Shown piece by piece: positions 17,705 through 26,581 of a stretch of DNA of 64,000 nucleotides (positions within the stretch are counted from its first letter, which is position 1; each line of letters begins with the position of its first letter). Both the position numbers and the translations under genes were made by a program. Origin of the DNA: Amycolatopsis nigrescens CSC17Ta-90 (lineage in GTDB: Bacteria; Actinomycetota; Actinomycetes; Mycobacteriales; Pseudonocardiaceae); NCBI RefSeq assembly GCF_000384315.1, contig NZ_ARVW01000001.1, positions 5,890,157 to 5,954,156 of the forward strand, read 5' to 3'. The notes under the pieces were generated by a model. It did not search any database and had not been told where the DNA came from. It worked only from the letters and a program-made list of their open reading frames with translations.

Positions 17705-18900
17705 CTGCCGGCCTGCCATTTGTCCCAGGACAGGGACCAGTCGCCGTAGAGGTCCCACAGCGGCAGCTGCGGTCCGCCGGAGTTGGTCACCTCGACCACG
17801 TCGCCGAGGCCGAGGTTCTGGTAGAACCACTTCGCGTTCTCGCCGTTGAGGTTGATGCACCCGTGCGAGACGTTCGTGCTGCCCTGCTGGCCGACGCTGG
17901 CCGGGTTCTCGTGCACGAACTCGCCGTCGTTGGAGATCCGCTGCGACCAGCGCTCGTTCGAGCGGTAGTAACCTGGCTGGCCCTTGCACACGCCGTAGGT
18001 GCAGGAGTCCATGGTGTAGTTCTCGTGCTTGTCCGAAATGACGTGCGGGCCGAGATGGGTGGGCGTCGCGTCCTTGCCCATCGAAATGTCCATCGTCTTC
18101 ACATTCTGCCCATTGTGGAAGATCTGCATCTGCTCGGTGCCGCCGTCCGCCTTCGCCACCCAGGAATCGTGCACCTTGTACGTTTCCGTGCGATCGGAGG
18201 CGCCGTAGACACCATTGCCGAAATCGAGGCCGTAGACCTTCGCGGAAACGGTGAGCGTGGTGCCGGCCTGCCAATATTCCTTGGGCCGGTAGTGCACGTT
18301 CTTGTCGTCGATCCAGTACCAGCCGCCCTCCTGCGCCGGCTGGGAGACCACGGAGAGCTGCTTCTCCACCGCCGCCTTGTCCTGCACCGGCTGGTTGAAG
18401 CTGAACACGATCGGCTGGCCGACTCCGACCCCGCTCGAAGCCACCGCGGACGGTGCCGGGATCAGGTTCGGCTGAGCCTGCTGCTTCGGCGCCAGCGTGC
18501 TGATTTTTCCTTGCTGCTCGGCGGTTTTGCCACTGCCGTCGGTGGCGTGCGCGAGCACCGCGTAGGTGCTGGCGTAGCCGAGCGGTTCGGTCGAGGTCCA
18601 GGTGGTCCGGTCCGGGGAGAGCTCGCCGGCGACCTTCTTCTCCTTGGCCGTGTTGGACACCGCGACCTCGGTCAGGGTGCCTCCGGTGGCATGCACCTTG
18701 ACCGGGACGGCCGGGTTCACGTTGTCACCATTCGGCTCGATGCTGACCTTCACCGAGCTGCCCGGGATGTTCCCCGGCCCGGCGTCGCCGCCCTTTTGCT
18801 CGGCGCCGGAACAAGCGGTCAGAGCGAGCGCGCCGGCCAGCAGCCCGGCCAGTGCGATGGTACGGCCGCCGCGTGAAAGTAAATTGTTCTTGGGAAACAT
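17692..18900 (-). CDS. L,D-transpeptidase lipoprotein
   Basis: A 402-residue secreted lipoprotein. The signal peptide ends in the lipobox LTAC (Cys30). One or two Ig-like domains follow ('VSIEPNGDNVNPAVPVKV', 'IVFSFNQPVQDKAAVEKQL'). The YkuD catalytic domain carries 'HNGQNVKTMDISMGK', 'FVHENPASVGQQGSTNVSHGCINL' with the catalytic Cys in SHGC, and a short C-terminal Trp-rich extension. This layout matches mycobacterial LdtMt2, which makes 3-3 cross-links in peptidoglycan outside the membrane. The last codons are tandemly duplicated downstream. Confidence 0.93.
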   Translation of the reverse strand: MFPKNNLLSRGGRTIALAGLLAGALALTACSGAEQKGGDAGPGNIPGSSVKVSIEPNGDNVNPAVPVKVHATGGTLTEVAVSNTAKEKKVAGELSPDRTTWTSTEPLGYASTYAVLAHATDGSGKTAEQQGKISTLAPKQQAQPNLIPAPSAVASSGVGVGQPIVFSFNQPVQDKAAVEKQLSVVSQPAQEGGWYWIDDKNVHYRPKEYWQAGTTLTVSAKVYGLDFGNGVYGASDRTETYKVHDSWVAKADGGTEQMQIFHNGQNVKTMDISMGKDATPTHLGPHVISDKHENYTMDSCTYGVCKGQPGYYRSNERWSQRISNDGEFVHENPASVGQQGSTNVSHGCINLNGENAKWFYQNLGLGDVVEVTNSGGPQLPLWDLYGDWSLSWDKWQAGSALK

Positions 18901-19002
18901 GTGGTCTCTTTTTTGGAATGTCGGGGTTCGGGCGTCTGCCTCAAAACTACGCGATGGAACAGACGTCCTTTTGCCGGGATTGTTGTGCCCGAGTGGTGTG
19001 CG

Positions 19003-19923
19003 TCACCGACCGGTCGGGGCGACCAGTCCCGGCCCGCCGTAAAGCCCGGGCCCGTGCACGATGAGCTCCGCCAGGTAGTTCCGCGCGGCCAGATACGCCT
19101 GCTCGGTGAGCTGTTCGGTCCGGCTGAAGTCCAGCGGGCTCAGCCGCATCGGCGCCGGGCCCGGCAGGTAGACCACCGGCACCTCGGCCGCGGCCAGCGG
19201 GGCTTCGAGCACGGCCTGGTTCCGCATGCTGACCATCGCGGTGAACATCATGACCTCGGCGAAGGTCTGCGGCGGCGCCGGAAGTTGCCCCGGAAACGCG
19301 CAGTCCAGCACGACCAGCGACCTGGCGCCCATGGCCAGCGCCTGCCGCATCGGCACGTTCGCCACCAGCCCGCCGTCGTAGAGCAGCCCGCCATCGTGCT
19401 CGACCGGCGGGTAGATGCCGGGGATGGCGCAGCTCGCCAGCAACGGCGCCAGCAGTTCGCCGGAACGGATCAGCAGCGGTTCGGCGTTGTCCACCTTGGT
19501 GGTGACCACGCCCAGCGGGGCGGAGAGGTCGTCGAAGGTGGTGCCCGCGCCGAGGTGCTCGGCGATGATGGCGGCCAGTCCGGTGTTGGGGAACAGGTTC
19601 GTCCTGCTGTGCCGCAGGGTGCGCACCTGGCTCAGCACCCCGCCGGGGAAGGCCTCGTGCCTGGTCATGTGCTGCCAGATGGCCTGCAACCGCCGCGCGG
19701 ACTCTTCGGGTTCCTTGCCGTACCGCGCGAGCACCGCGGCGTTCAGCGAACCGACCGAGGTGCCGGTCAGCAGATCCGGGGCGATCCCGGCCTCCGCGAG
19801 CGCCCGCAGCATGCCGACCTGCATCGCGCCGAGGCTGCCCCCGCCGCCGAGGACGAAGCCGATCGGCCGGGGCAGCGCCGTGGACGCTTTGGACGCGGCC
19901 GGCAGCGTAGTGGTCTCGGGCAT
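19003..19923 (-). CDS. patatin-like phospholipase
   Basis: A 306-residue serine lipid acyl hydrolase. It has the oxyanion motif GGGGSLGAMQVG (residues 26-37), the nucleophile elbow GTSVG (Ser56) and the catalytic 'LLYDGGLVANVP' with the Asp-Gly-Gly motif. 'SCAIPGIYPPVEHDG' precedes that Asp as in other patatins. No signal peptide is evident, so it acts in the cytoplasm or at the inner membrane face. It diverges from a secreted glycosidase gene. Physiological substrate unknown. Confidence 0.9.
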   Translation of the reverse strand: MPETTTLPAASKASTALPRPIGFVLGGGGSLGAMQVGMLRALAEAGIAPDLLTGTSVGSLNAAVLARYGKEPEESARRLQAIWQHMTRHEAFPGGVLSQVRTLRHSRTNLFPNTGLAAIIAEHLGAGTTFDDLSAPLGVVTTKVDNAEPLLIRSGELLAPLLASCAIPGIYPPVEHDGGLLYDGGLVANVPMRQALAMGARSLVVLDCAFPGQLPAPPQTFAEVMMFTAMVSMRNQAVLEAPLAAAEVPVVYLPGPAPMRLSPLDFSRTEQLTEQAYLAARNYLAELIVHGPGLYGGPGLVAPTGR

Positions 19924-19990
19924 TCGGCGGTTTCCCTCCGGGGCGATTCGGTACGTCCGGCACCGAATCTAGTGCTCGCCCGATTGGCGC

Positions 19991-20020
19991 TTGACAGTCG
20001 ACTCGCCACCGGGCAACAGT
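19991..20020 (+). promoter_or_regulatory. putative promoter of the GH43 gene
   Basis: A consensus TTGACA at 19991-19996 and AACAGT at 20015-20020 are 18 bases apart, upstream of the secreted glycosidase. Transcription would begin near 20027, just before the triple repeat at 20031-20060. Confidence 0.5.
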
Positions 20021-20030
20021 GACCGAAACC

Positions 20031-20060
20031 GAACAGAGTTGGACAAAGTCGAACAGGTGG
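20031..20060 (+). promoter_or_regulatory. triple 10-bp direct repeat (glycosidase operator)
   Basis: Three consecutive decamers, GAACAGAGTT, GGACAAAGTC and GAACAGGTGG, repeat with exactly one helical turn spacing. They lie between the predicted transcription start and the GTG of the GH43 gene, a position suited to a repressor. The same arrangement occurs before the GH2 gene at 35507-35536. Confidence 0.6.
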
Positions 20061-20068
20061 TAGGCCTC

Positions 20069-21808
20069 GTGCGGAAACGTCCTCAGATCGTTCCCGTGAT
20101 GTTCGTGCTCATGCTGCTGTCCGGGCTCGTGCCCGGTATCGCACAGGCCGCCGGCGCGGGGACTCGCACGGACGCCACCTATTTCAACGACGCGAAGACC
20201 CCGGGCGCGGACCCGTACGTTCGCTTCGACAAGGCCAGTGGCTACTACTACGCCTACTCGACCGAAGGCGCCGACCCCGGCTACCAGTTCGGCGTCTACC
20301 GGTCGCCGGACCTGGCCACCTGGGAGCGGTTGCCCGGCGGCGCGCTGCGCGCGGATGATCCGGGGAACTGGGCGCACGACTGGTTCTGGGCGCCGGAGGT
20401 CTATCTCAACGAACGGACCGGAGTCTATTTCCTGTTCTATTCCGGTCGGATGAACACCGGGGTCGCGGAACATTTCAAGTACCCGGATTTCGAAGAGGCG
20501 TCCAAGGTCGGGGTCGCGGTGTCGAAATCACCGGCGGGCCCGTTCACCAACATCGCGGCGGGGCCGATCGACTATTTCCCGTATGACCCGGACTACCACG
20601 ACGTCAACCTGATCATGGACGCGGAGCAGAAGAAGCCGCCGGCCACCCTGGCCGAGGGCGAGACCGCCCCGCTGGGCACCTACCTGCCGTTCATCGACCC
20701 GAACGTGTTCTTCGACGACGACGGCCGGATCTACCTCTACTTCTCCCGCAACGCCTACCGGAACTGGGTCTGGGACCACGACCTGGGGAAATACGTGGAG
20801 GAGTCCAACATCTACGCGGTCGAGCTCACCGGAGACTGGTGGCAGGACCCGCTGGGCGCGACCATGCCCGCCGTCCAGCCGCCCTACCGAAACCGGAACC
20901 TGGCCCCCGGCGACCCGCCCGGCACCAGGAAGGACGGTTTCACCCCGATCCTGTCCTACGGCGCGGACAAGCAGGACTGGGAGAACGCGCATGTGGACGA
21001 TTACGCGAAGACCGGCGGTGCGAAGAAGGACCGGCGCTGGGCCGAGGGCTCGACCACGGTGAAGACCTACACCGGCACCGGGGTGCACCGCCGTGCGGTC
21101 TACTACCTGACCTACTCGGCGAACAACTACGAAAACGAGTTCTACGGGGTCGGCTACGCGGTTTCGGACAGCCCGCTGGGCCCGTGGCGCAAGAGCGAGG
21201 CGAACCCGGTGCTGTCCCAGGATCCCGCCGAGCACCTGTACTCCACCGGGCACGGCAGCATGGTCTCCTCGCCGGACGGCCGCCGCCAGTACTACGTGCA
21301 CCACGGCCGTCCGTCCACAGTGGATTCTCGTCGGATCTACACGGCCGGGCTGCGGCTGGGCCCGGTGGCGGGTCGGCTGACCATCGACGGCACCACCTCG
21401 GACCGGCCGATACCGCCGGGGGTGGCGCCCTTCCGGCTGCGCACCGGGGACCGGCTGCTCCGCGTGCCGCCGCAGGGGACGGGCGGGACGACGATCGAGG
21501 TGACCTCCGCGGCGGGCGCGGCCTTCGACCTCACCGATCCGCTCAACCGGGTGCGGGCCGAGCTGAAGCCGGCGTCCGCGGGCACGGCCACCGTCGAAGG
21601 CGGCCGCGTCACGGTGCGCCTCCGTGACCCCGGTGCGGCCCTGCTGACCCTGACCTACCAGCGGGCCAAGGCTGCGGGCGGTTACACCGACGTGCACCAG
21701 AACGGGACCCCGGTTTCGGCGCGCATTCCGGTGCTGGGCCTGCCCGGACCGGATCCCGGTCAAGGAAAAGACCAATTGCGGGTCCCCATGCCGCCATCCG
21801 GTGGATAG
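20069..21808 (+). CDS. secreted glycoside hydrolase, GH43-like
   Basis: About 579 residues. The GTG start gives a clear signal peptide (MRKRPQIVPVMFVLMLL...GIAQA). A five-bladed beta-propeller domain follows, with 'GADPYVRFDKASGYYYAYST' (general base Asp), 'FIDPNVFFDDDGRIYLYFSR' (second acidic residue) and 'WAEGSTTVKTY' (acid). The C-terminal 140 residues form a beta-rich domain without a clear match. Likely releases arabinose or xylose from plant polysaccharide outside the cell. The length is usual for GH43 plus an accessory domain. Exact specificity is unknown. Confidence 0.82.
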   Translation: MRKRPQIVPVMFVLMLLSGLVPGIAQAAGAGTRTDATYFNDAKTPGADPYVRFDKASGYYYAYSTEGADPGYQFGVYRSPDLATWERLPGGALRADDPGNWAHDWFWAPEVYLNERTGVYFLFYSGRMNTGVAEHFKYPDFEEASKVGVAVSKSPAGPFTNIAAGPIDYFPYDPDYHDVNLIMDAEQKKPPATLAEGETAPLGTYLPFIDPNVFFDDDGRIYLYFSRNAYRNWVWDHDLGKYVEESNIYAVELTGDWWQDPLGATMPAVQPPYRNRNLAPGDPPGTRKDGFTPILSYGADKQDWENAHVDDYAKTGGAKKDRRWAEGSTTVKTYTGTGVHRRAVYYLTYSANNYENEFYGVGYAVSDSPLGPWRKSEANPVLSQDPAEHLYSTGHGSMVSSPDGRRQYYVHHGRPSTVDSRRIYTAGLRLGPVAGRLTIDGTTSDRPIPPGVAPFRLRTGDRLLRVPPQGTGGTTIEVTSAAGAAFDLTDPLNRVRAELKPASAGTATVEGGRVTVRLRDPGAALLTLTYQRAKAAGGYTDVHQNGTPVSARIPVLGLPGPDPGQGKDQLRVPMPPSGG

Positions 21809-21817
21809 CCTGATTCG

Positions 21818-22807
21818 ATGGCCGAGCTGGAGCTACGGCACTTGCGCGCGGTCCGCGCGGTGGCCGCGACCGGCAGTGTGAGCAAGGCGTCGACCTTGCT
21901 GGGGATCAGCCAGCCCGCACTGACCGCGCAGCTCAAACGGATCGAGAAGATTCTCGGTGGCGAGCTGTTCGAACGCGGCCCGCACGGCAGCAGGCCGACC
22001 CCGCTGGGCGGGTTCGTGCTCAACCGGGCGGACGCGCTGCTCGCCGACATGCAGTCGCTGGTGGTGTCCGCCAGGCAGCACGGGGAGGCGGCCAAACCGT
22101 CCATGCTGCGGGTCGGCTACGTGCCGCTGCTGATGATCGGCGGGTTGATCGACCAGCTGCACCAGCGGCTGAGCACGCTGGACGTGCAGACCTGGGGCGA
22201 GCCCGCCGCGGTGATGCTGCTCAAGCTGCTCTCCACCGGCCGCGTCGACGTCGCGCTGCTGGAGCGGTTCGACGGGATGGAGGCGCATCACTACGACGGG
22301 CTGACCGTCCGGCAGCTGGCCACCGAGCCGATCTTCGTCGGCATCGCCGAGGGGCATCCGGCGATCCACGAGGACACCGTGGACCTGCGCGACCTGGCCG
22401 ACTGCGACTGGATCCTGCCGCCGCCGCACGAGAACGCGGTGCGCAACCGGCTGCAGGCGGTCTGCGCGGCCGCCGGGTTCACGCCGAGGGTGCGGCATTA
22501 CACGTCCGAGGCAGGTACCGCGGGCACGCTGATAGCGCAGGGTGCGGTCTGCCTGGCGCAGGCGGCCTCCGCTCCGCCGCACGGGCTGCGGGCGCTGCCG
22601 TTGCGCGAGGACCCGATCCAGACCAGCCTGCTCTTCGCGATGCGCGCCAATGACGCGCTGCTTCCGTTGATGGACCAGGTCTTTCTCTGCGTGGCGCTGG
22701 CCTATCGGTCCACTGTGGACAGAAATCCGCTGTTCCGGGAATGGTGGGACGCGCACCCCGAGGCGCACGCCGAGCTGGACGCGGTGCTGGCCGACGCGGG
22801 CGTCTAG
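21818..22807 (+). CDS. LysR-family regulator
   Basis: A 329-residue LysR-type protein. The N-terminal helix-turn-helix (about 5-65) reads 'LRAVRAVAATGSVSKASTLLGISQPALTAQLKRIEKILGGELFER'. The periplasmic-binding-like effector domain begins 'MLRVGYVPLLMIGGLI'. It starts 10 bases after the GH43 stop and so is probably co-transcribed with it. It may respond to a sugar or to general nutritional state; the domain gives no ligand. Confidence 0.9.
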   Translation: MAELELRHLRAVRAVAATGSVSKASTLLGISQPALTAQLKRIEKILGGELFERGPHGSRPTPLGGFVLNRADALLADMQSLVVSARQHGEAAKPSMLRVGYVPLLMIGGLIDQLHQRLSTLDVQTWGEPAAVMLLKLLSTGRVDVALLERFDGMEAHHYDGLTVRQLATEPIFVGIAEGHPAIHEDTVDLRDLADCDWILPPPHENAVRNRLQAVCAAAGFTPRVRHYTSEAGTAGTLIAQGAVCLAQAASAPPHGLRALPLREDPIQTSLLFAMRANDALLPLMDQVFLCVALAYRSTVDRNPLFREWWDAHPEAHAELDAVLADAGV

Positions 22808-22829
22808 CGACTCTTCGTGTTCGATTGGT

Positions 22830-22851
22830 GGCATAACGCCCGTGTTATGCC
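22830..22851. terminator. short inverted repeat after the LysR gene
   Basis: GGCATAAC (22830-22837) pairs with GTTATGCC (22844-22851) around a 6-base loop, 23 bases past the LysR stop. Terminator or operator for the following secreted-peptidase operon. Confidence 0.45.
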
Positions 22852-22889
22852 CGATGGGATTACCCCTGATCTGGTGAGGGAATGAAGCT

Positions 22890-22910
22890 ATGAAGATCCT
22901 CGCCGCTTGA
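22890..22910 (+). other. possible leader mini-ORF
   Basis: ATG-AAG-ATC-CTC-GCC-GCT-TGA (MKILAA) preceded by GAGGG at a good distance. It overlaps a 3-codon frame (22882-22893) by ATGA. It lies about 90 bases upstream of the secreted peptidase gene. Could be chance. Confidence 0.2.
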
Positions 22911-23001
22911 GGCGCCGGCCCATCGCTTGCGCCACCTCCCTTCCTGCCCTGCGCCGAGGTGTCAGCCGGTCGGCGACGATGCCGGCCGGGAAGGAGCACA
23001 A

Positions 23002-23622
23002 ATGCGTTCCCCCAAGGTGAAAGAGCCCGTCAGCCGGGCACGCCGGATCGGCTTGCTGTGCGCCGGTCTGGCCGCCACGGCGGCTGTCGCGGCACCCCCC
23101 GCCACGGCCGCGACGGAAGTCGCCCCGGACGACATGCGGATCGCCGCCACCCTGCAGATCAACCAGCTCGTTCAGGAACAGAACCAGTGGTGCTGGGCGG
23201 CCAGCGGCCTGACCATCGGCCGGTACCTCGGCAAGGGCACCAGCACCAGCCAGAACGACTTCTGCAACTACGCCCGCGGTTACCCGCAGGGCACCCGGTG
23301 CCCGAACCAGCCGGCGGAACTGACCGATGCGCAGCGTGGTCTGCAGGGCATCGGCGTGAGCCCCGGTGTCACGTCCGGCGCGATCGGTTTCAGCACGGTG
23401 CGTAGCGAGATCGACGGCAACCGCCCGATCGAGACCGGCATCTACTGGACCGCGGGCGGCGGCCACGCGCAGGTGATCCACGGTTATGACGCGGCCACCC
23501 AGATGATGTATTACGGCGACCCGTGGCCACAAAGCGCGCGCTATAGCTCCATGTCCTACAACAGCTATGTCCGTAACAGCCAGTTCCAATGGGGCGGCTC
23601 GCTCTACCGGATCGGAGCGTGA
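23002..23622 (+). CDS. secreted papain-like cysteine peptidase (C70/AvrRpt2-like)
   Basis: A 206-residue exported protein. The Ala-rich signal peptide (about residues 1-37, ending near PATA-A) is followed by 'QEQNQWCWAASGLTIGRYLG' with the nucleophile Cys64. 'GGGHAQVIHGYD' then carries the catalytic His (155), and 'MYYGDPWP' has an Asp near 173. This Cys-His-Asp order and the WCWAA block are typical of papain-like family C70 proteins. ATG follows AAGGAG. The next gene starts inside its stop (GTGA), so the two products are made together. Substrate unknown. Confidence 0.8.
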   Translation: MRSPKVKEPVSRARRIGLLCAGLAATAAVAAPPATAATEVAPDDMRIAATLQINQLVQEQNQWCWAASGLTIGRYLGKGTSTSQNDFCNYARGYPQGTRCPNQPAELTDAQRGLQGIGVSPGVTSGAIGFSTVRSEIDGNRPIETGIYWTAGGGHAQVIHGYDAATQMMYYGDPWPQSARYSSMSYNSYVRNSQFQWGGSLYRIGA

Positions 23623-24458
23623 GCACGATGAGCAGGTTCCCCCGAGCGACTCGCGCTTTCGTCATCGGCACCGCCGGATTGGGCGCCACCGTGCTGTTCG
23701 GCATCACGCCCGCTTCGGGCGAGCCCATGGACGTGACAGACGTGACCGGCGCCGAGGTGGCCGCCGCCCAGCAGGTGGCCGCTTCGCCGGACACCGCGAC
23801 CAAGCTGGCGCACTTCTTCGTCCAGCTCGACCAGCGCGACGGCGGCTCGCTGAGCCGGCAGCAGGTCGATGCGGCCTCGGCGACCAAGGCGCCCCGGCTG
23901 GTCGGCACGCCGCTGAAGGTGTACTCGCTGAACCCGCGGTTCGTGGCCGGTGCCGCGGACGCGTCGGTGGCGGAGTTCGGCTATCTGTCCGTCAAGGCGG
24001 AGTCGGCCGCTGGCCAGGCCGCGACTGTCTGGCTGACCAGGGAGGCGGGCGGCTGGGAGGCCAGCAACCTGACCACCGGCACCGAAGAGGTCACCTACCC
24101 GGCCGAAGCCGGCGCTGACCTGGTGTTCACCGAGCCGCAGATCAACGCCTGGTACCGGGTGCGCGACGGCCAGGTGCTCCCGCTCAACGACACCGCCCGT
24201 CAGCAGGTCGGCGCCGGCACCACGGTGGCCGGCTACCAGCAGCTGGTGAACGGTCAGTACGGCGACAAGCTGCCCGGTTCGGCCTACGTCCGTGACGGCA
24301 TGCTCGGCGGCTACCAGCCGCGCGGTGCCGAGCAGGTGGACGCGGCCGCGGTGACCGAGCAGCCGGGATCGTCGATGTTGCTCGGCGCGGGTGCCGGGCT
24401 GCTGATCGCGTTGTCCGGGGTCGGCTGGCTGGTGCTGCGCCGCCGGGCGGGCCGCTGA
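23619..24458 (+). CDS. membrane-anchored partner of the secreted peptidase
   Basis: About 279 residues, no recognised family. The GTG at 23619 overlaps the peptidase stop; ATG 23628 is an alternative. An N-terminal signal sequence ('AFVIGTAGLGATVLFGITPASG') is followed by an extracellular domain rich in polar residues. One C-terminal helix ('MLLGAGAGLLIALSGVGWLVL') ends in RRRAGR and anchors the protein with its bulk outside. Coupling to the peptidase suggests a substrate, inhibitor or tether for it. No LPxTG motif is seen. Confidence 0.75.
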   Translation: MSTMSRFPRATRAFVIGTAGLGATVLFGITPASGEPMDVTDVTGAEVAAAQQVAASPDTATKLAHFFVQLDQRDGGSLSRQQVDAASATKAPRLVGTPLKVYSLNPRFVAGAADASVAEFGYLSVKAESAAGQAATVWLTREAGGWEASNLTTGTEEVTYPAEAGADLVFTEPQINAWYRVRDGQVLPLNDTARQQVGAGTTVAGYQQLVNGQYGDKLPGSAYVRDGMLGGYQPRGAEQVDAAAVTEQPGSSMLLGAGAGLLIALSGVGWLVLRRRAGR

Positions 24459-24579
24459 TCAGCGCAAAGTAGACCGCCGGTAGCCGGGTGGCCCCGATTC
24501 CGCCCGGTTACCGGTTCCACCTCGTCTACTTATGGGTAACACTCGTCACAGAGGCTTGACCGTCGACGAGGAGGCTCTT

Positions 24580-26514
24580 GTGGCTGATCAACCCAAGGTG
24601 ACGGAGAAGGAAGCCCGCGCGGTCGCCGAGGAGGCCAGGGAGAGCGGCTGGCAGAAGCCGTCGTTCGCCAAGGAGCTCTACCTCGGCAGGTTCCGGCTGG
24701 ACCTGGTGCACCCGCATCCCCGGCCCACCGGCGAGGCGGCCGCCAAGGCGGAGAAGTTCCTGACCGCGCTGCGCGAGTACTGCGCCGGCCTGGACGGCAC
24801 GGTGGTCGAGCGCGAGTCGAAGATCCCGGACGAGTACGTCAAAGGACTGGCCGAGCTGGGCTGTTTCGGGATCAAGATCCCCGAGGAGTACGGCGGGCTC
24901 GGGCTGACCCAGGTGGCCTACAACCAGGCGCTGATGCTGGTCGGGTCGGTGCATCCGACGCTCGGCGTGCTGCTGTCCGCGCACCAGTCGATCGGCGTGC
25001 CCGAACCGCTGAAGCTGGCCGGCACCCCGGAGCAGAAGGCCGAGTTCCTGCCGCGCTGCGCCAAGGGCGCGGTGACCGCGTTCCTGCTCACCGAGCCGGA
25101 CGTCGGCTCGGACCCGGCCAGGCTGGCCACCTCGGCGGTGCCGACCGAGGACGGCGAGGCCTACGAGCTGAACGGGGTCAAGCTGTGGACCACCAACGGG
25201 GTGGTCGCGGAGCTGCTGGTGGTGATGGCCAGGGTGCCCAAGTCCGACGATCGCCGGGGCGGGGTCACCGCGTTCATCGTGGAGGCCGACTCGCCGGGGA
25301 TCACCGTGGAGCGGCGCAACGCGTTCATGGGCCTGCGCGGGATCGAGAACGGCCTCACCCGCTTCCACAACGTGCGGGTGCCGAAGGAGAACGTGGTCGG
25401 CGGCGAGGGCAAGGGCCTCAAGATCGCGCTGGCCACCCTGAACACCGGGCGGCTGTCCATTCCGGCGATGTGCGCCGGTGCCGGCAAGTGGTGTCTGAAG
25501 ATCGCCAGGGAGTGGTCGAACGAGCGGGTCCAGTGGGGCAAGCCGGTCGGCAGGCACGGCGCGGTGACGAAGAAGATCTCGTTCATCGCGGCGACCACCT
25601 ACGCGCTGGAGAGCGTGCTCGACCTGTCCGCGCACATGAGCGACGAGGGCCGCAACGACATCCGGATCGAGGCCGCGCTGGCGAAGCTGTGGGCCAGCGA
25701 GATGTCCTGCCTGGTGGCGGACGAGCTGATGCAGATCCGCGGCGGCCGGGGTTACGAGACGGCCGAGTCGCTGGCCGCCCGCGGCGAGCGCGCGGTCGGT
25801 GTCGAGCAGATCGTGCGCGACCTGCGGATCAACCGGATCTTCGAGGGCTCCACGGAGATCATGCACCTGCTGATCGCCAGGGAGGCGGTGGACGCGCACC
25901 TGTCCGCCGCAGGCGCGCTCGCCGACCTCGACGCGGACATCAAGAGCAAGGCGAAGGCGGCGGCCGCGGCCAGCGGGTTCTACGCGAAGTGGCTGCCGCA
26001 GCTGGTTTCCGGCCCTGGACAGGTGCCGACCTCGTACCGCGAGTTCGGTTCGCTTGGCCAGCACCTGCGCTACGTCGAGCGGAACGCGCGCAAGCTCGCG
26101 CGGTCCACCTTCTACGGGATGGCCCGCTGGCAGGCCGGCCTGGAGAAGCGCCAGGGCTTCCTCAGCCGGGTGGTGGACATCGGGGCCGAGCTGTTCGCGA
26201 TGTCGGCGGCCTGCGTGCGGGCCGAGATGCAGCGCGCGGACGACGCGGAGCTCGGCCGCACCGCCTACGACCTCGCCGAAGCCTTCTGCCGTCAGTCGCG
26301 GCTGCGGGTGGAGCGACTGTTCGAGGACCTGTGGAAGAACACCGATTCGCTGGACGATCGGCTGGCCGCGCAGGTGCTCGACGGCCGCTACACCTGGCTC
26401 GAGCAGGGCGTGCTGGACCCGAGCGAGGGCACCGGCCCGTGGATCGCGCACTGGACCGCCGGTGCGTCCGACTCGGCGAACCTCAGCCGCCGCTACCTGC
26501 CCTCCACCAAGTAG
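24580..26514 (+). CDS. acyl-CoA dehydrogenase (FadE, VLCAD-like)
   Basis: About 644 residues, longer than typical 380-residue acyl-CoA dehydrogenases because of a C-terminal helical extension from about residue 440, as in VLCAD/ACAD9 and several mycobacterial FadE proteins. It has 'AFLLTEPDVGSDPARL', 'VKLWTTNG', 'RNAFMGLRGIENGLTRFHNVRVPKENV' and 'INRIFEGSTEIMHLLIAREAV'; the last carries the usual catalytic glutamate region. It catalyses the first FAD-dependent step of beta-oxidation. The GTG start follows GACGAGGAGG; an upstream ATG at 24532 is less likely. Confidence 0.92.
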   Translation: MADQPKVTEKEARAVAEEARESGWQKPSFAKELYLGRFRLDLVHPHPRPTGEAAAKAEKFLTALREYCAGLDGTVVERESKIPDEYVKGLAELGCFGIKIPEEYGGLGLTQVAYNQALMLVGSVHPTLGVLLSAHQSIGVPEPLKLAGTPEQKAEFLPRCAKGAVTAFLLTEPDVGSDPARLATSAVPTEDGEAYELNGVKLWTTNGVVAELLVVMARVPKSDDRRGGVTAFIVEADSPGITVERRNAFMGLRGIENGLTRFHNVRVPKENVVGGEGKGLKIALATLNTGRLSIPAMCAGAGKWCLKIAREWSNERVQWGKPVGRHGAVTKKISFIAATTYALESVLDLSAHMSDEGRNDIRIEAALAKLWASEMSCLVADELMQIRGGRGYETAESLAARGERAVGVEQIVRDLRINRIFEGSTEIMHLLIAREAVDAHLSAAGALADLDADIKSKAKAAAAASGFYAKWLPQLVSGPGQVPTSYREFGSLGQHLRYVERNARKLARSTFYGMARWQAGLEKRQGFLSRVVDIGAELFAMSAACVRAEMQRADDAELGRTAYDLAEAFCRQSRLRVERLFEDLWKNTDSLDDRLAAQVLDGRYTWLEQGVLDPSEGTGPWIAHWTAGASDSANLSRRYLPSTK

Positions 26515-26522
26515 CCGGACGC

Positions 26523-26575
26523 AGCGAAGGCCACCTTCACTGCGTTGGACGCAGGCAAGGTGGCCTTCGCTGCAT
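26523..26575. terminator. long hairpin, family B copy 2 (chimeric arms)
   Basis: Arms 26523-26545 and 26553-26575, loop GTTGGAC, two mismatches. The left arm is identical to copy 1 (9957-9979) and the right arm to copy 3 (55256-55278), so it looks recombinant. It sits between the convergent FadE and DedA genes, beginning 8 bases after one stop and ending 6 bases before the other. Confidence 0.8.
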
Positions 26576-26581
26576 GCCGGG

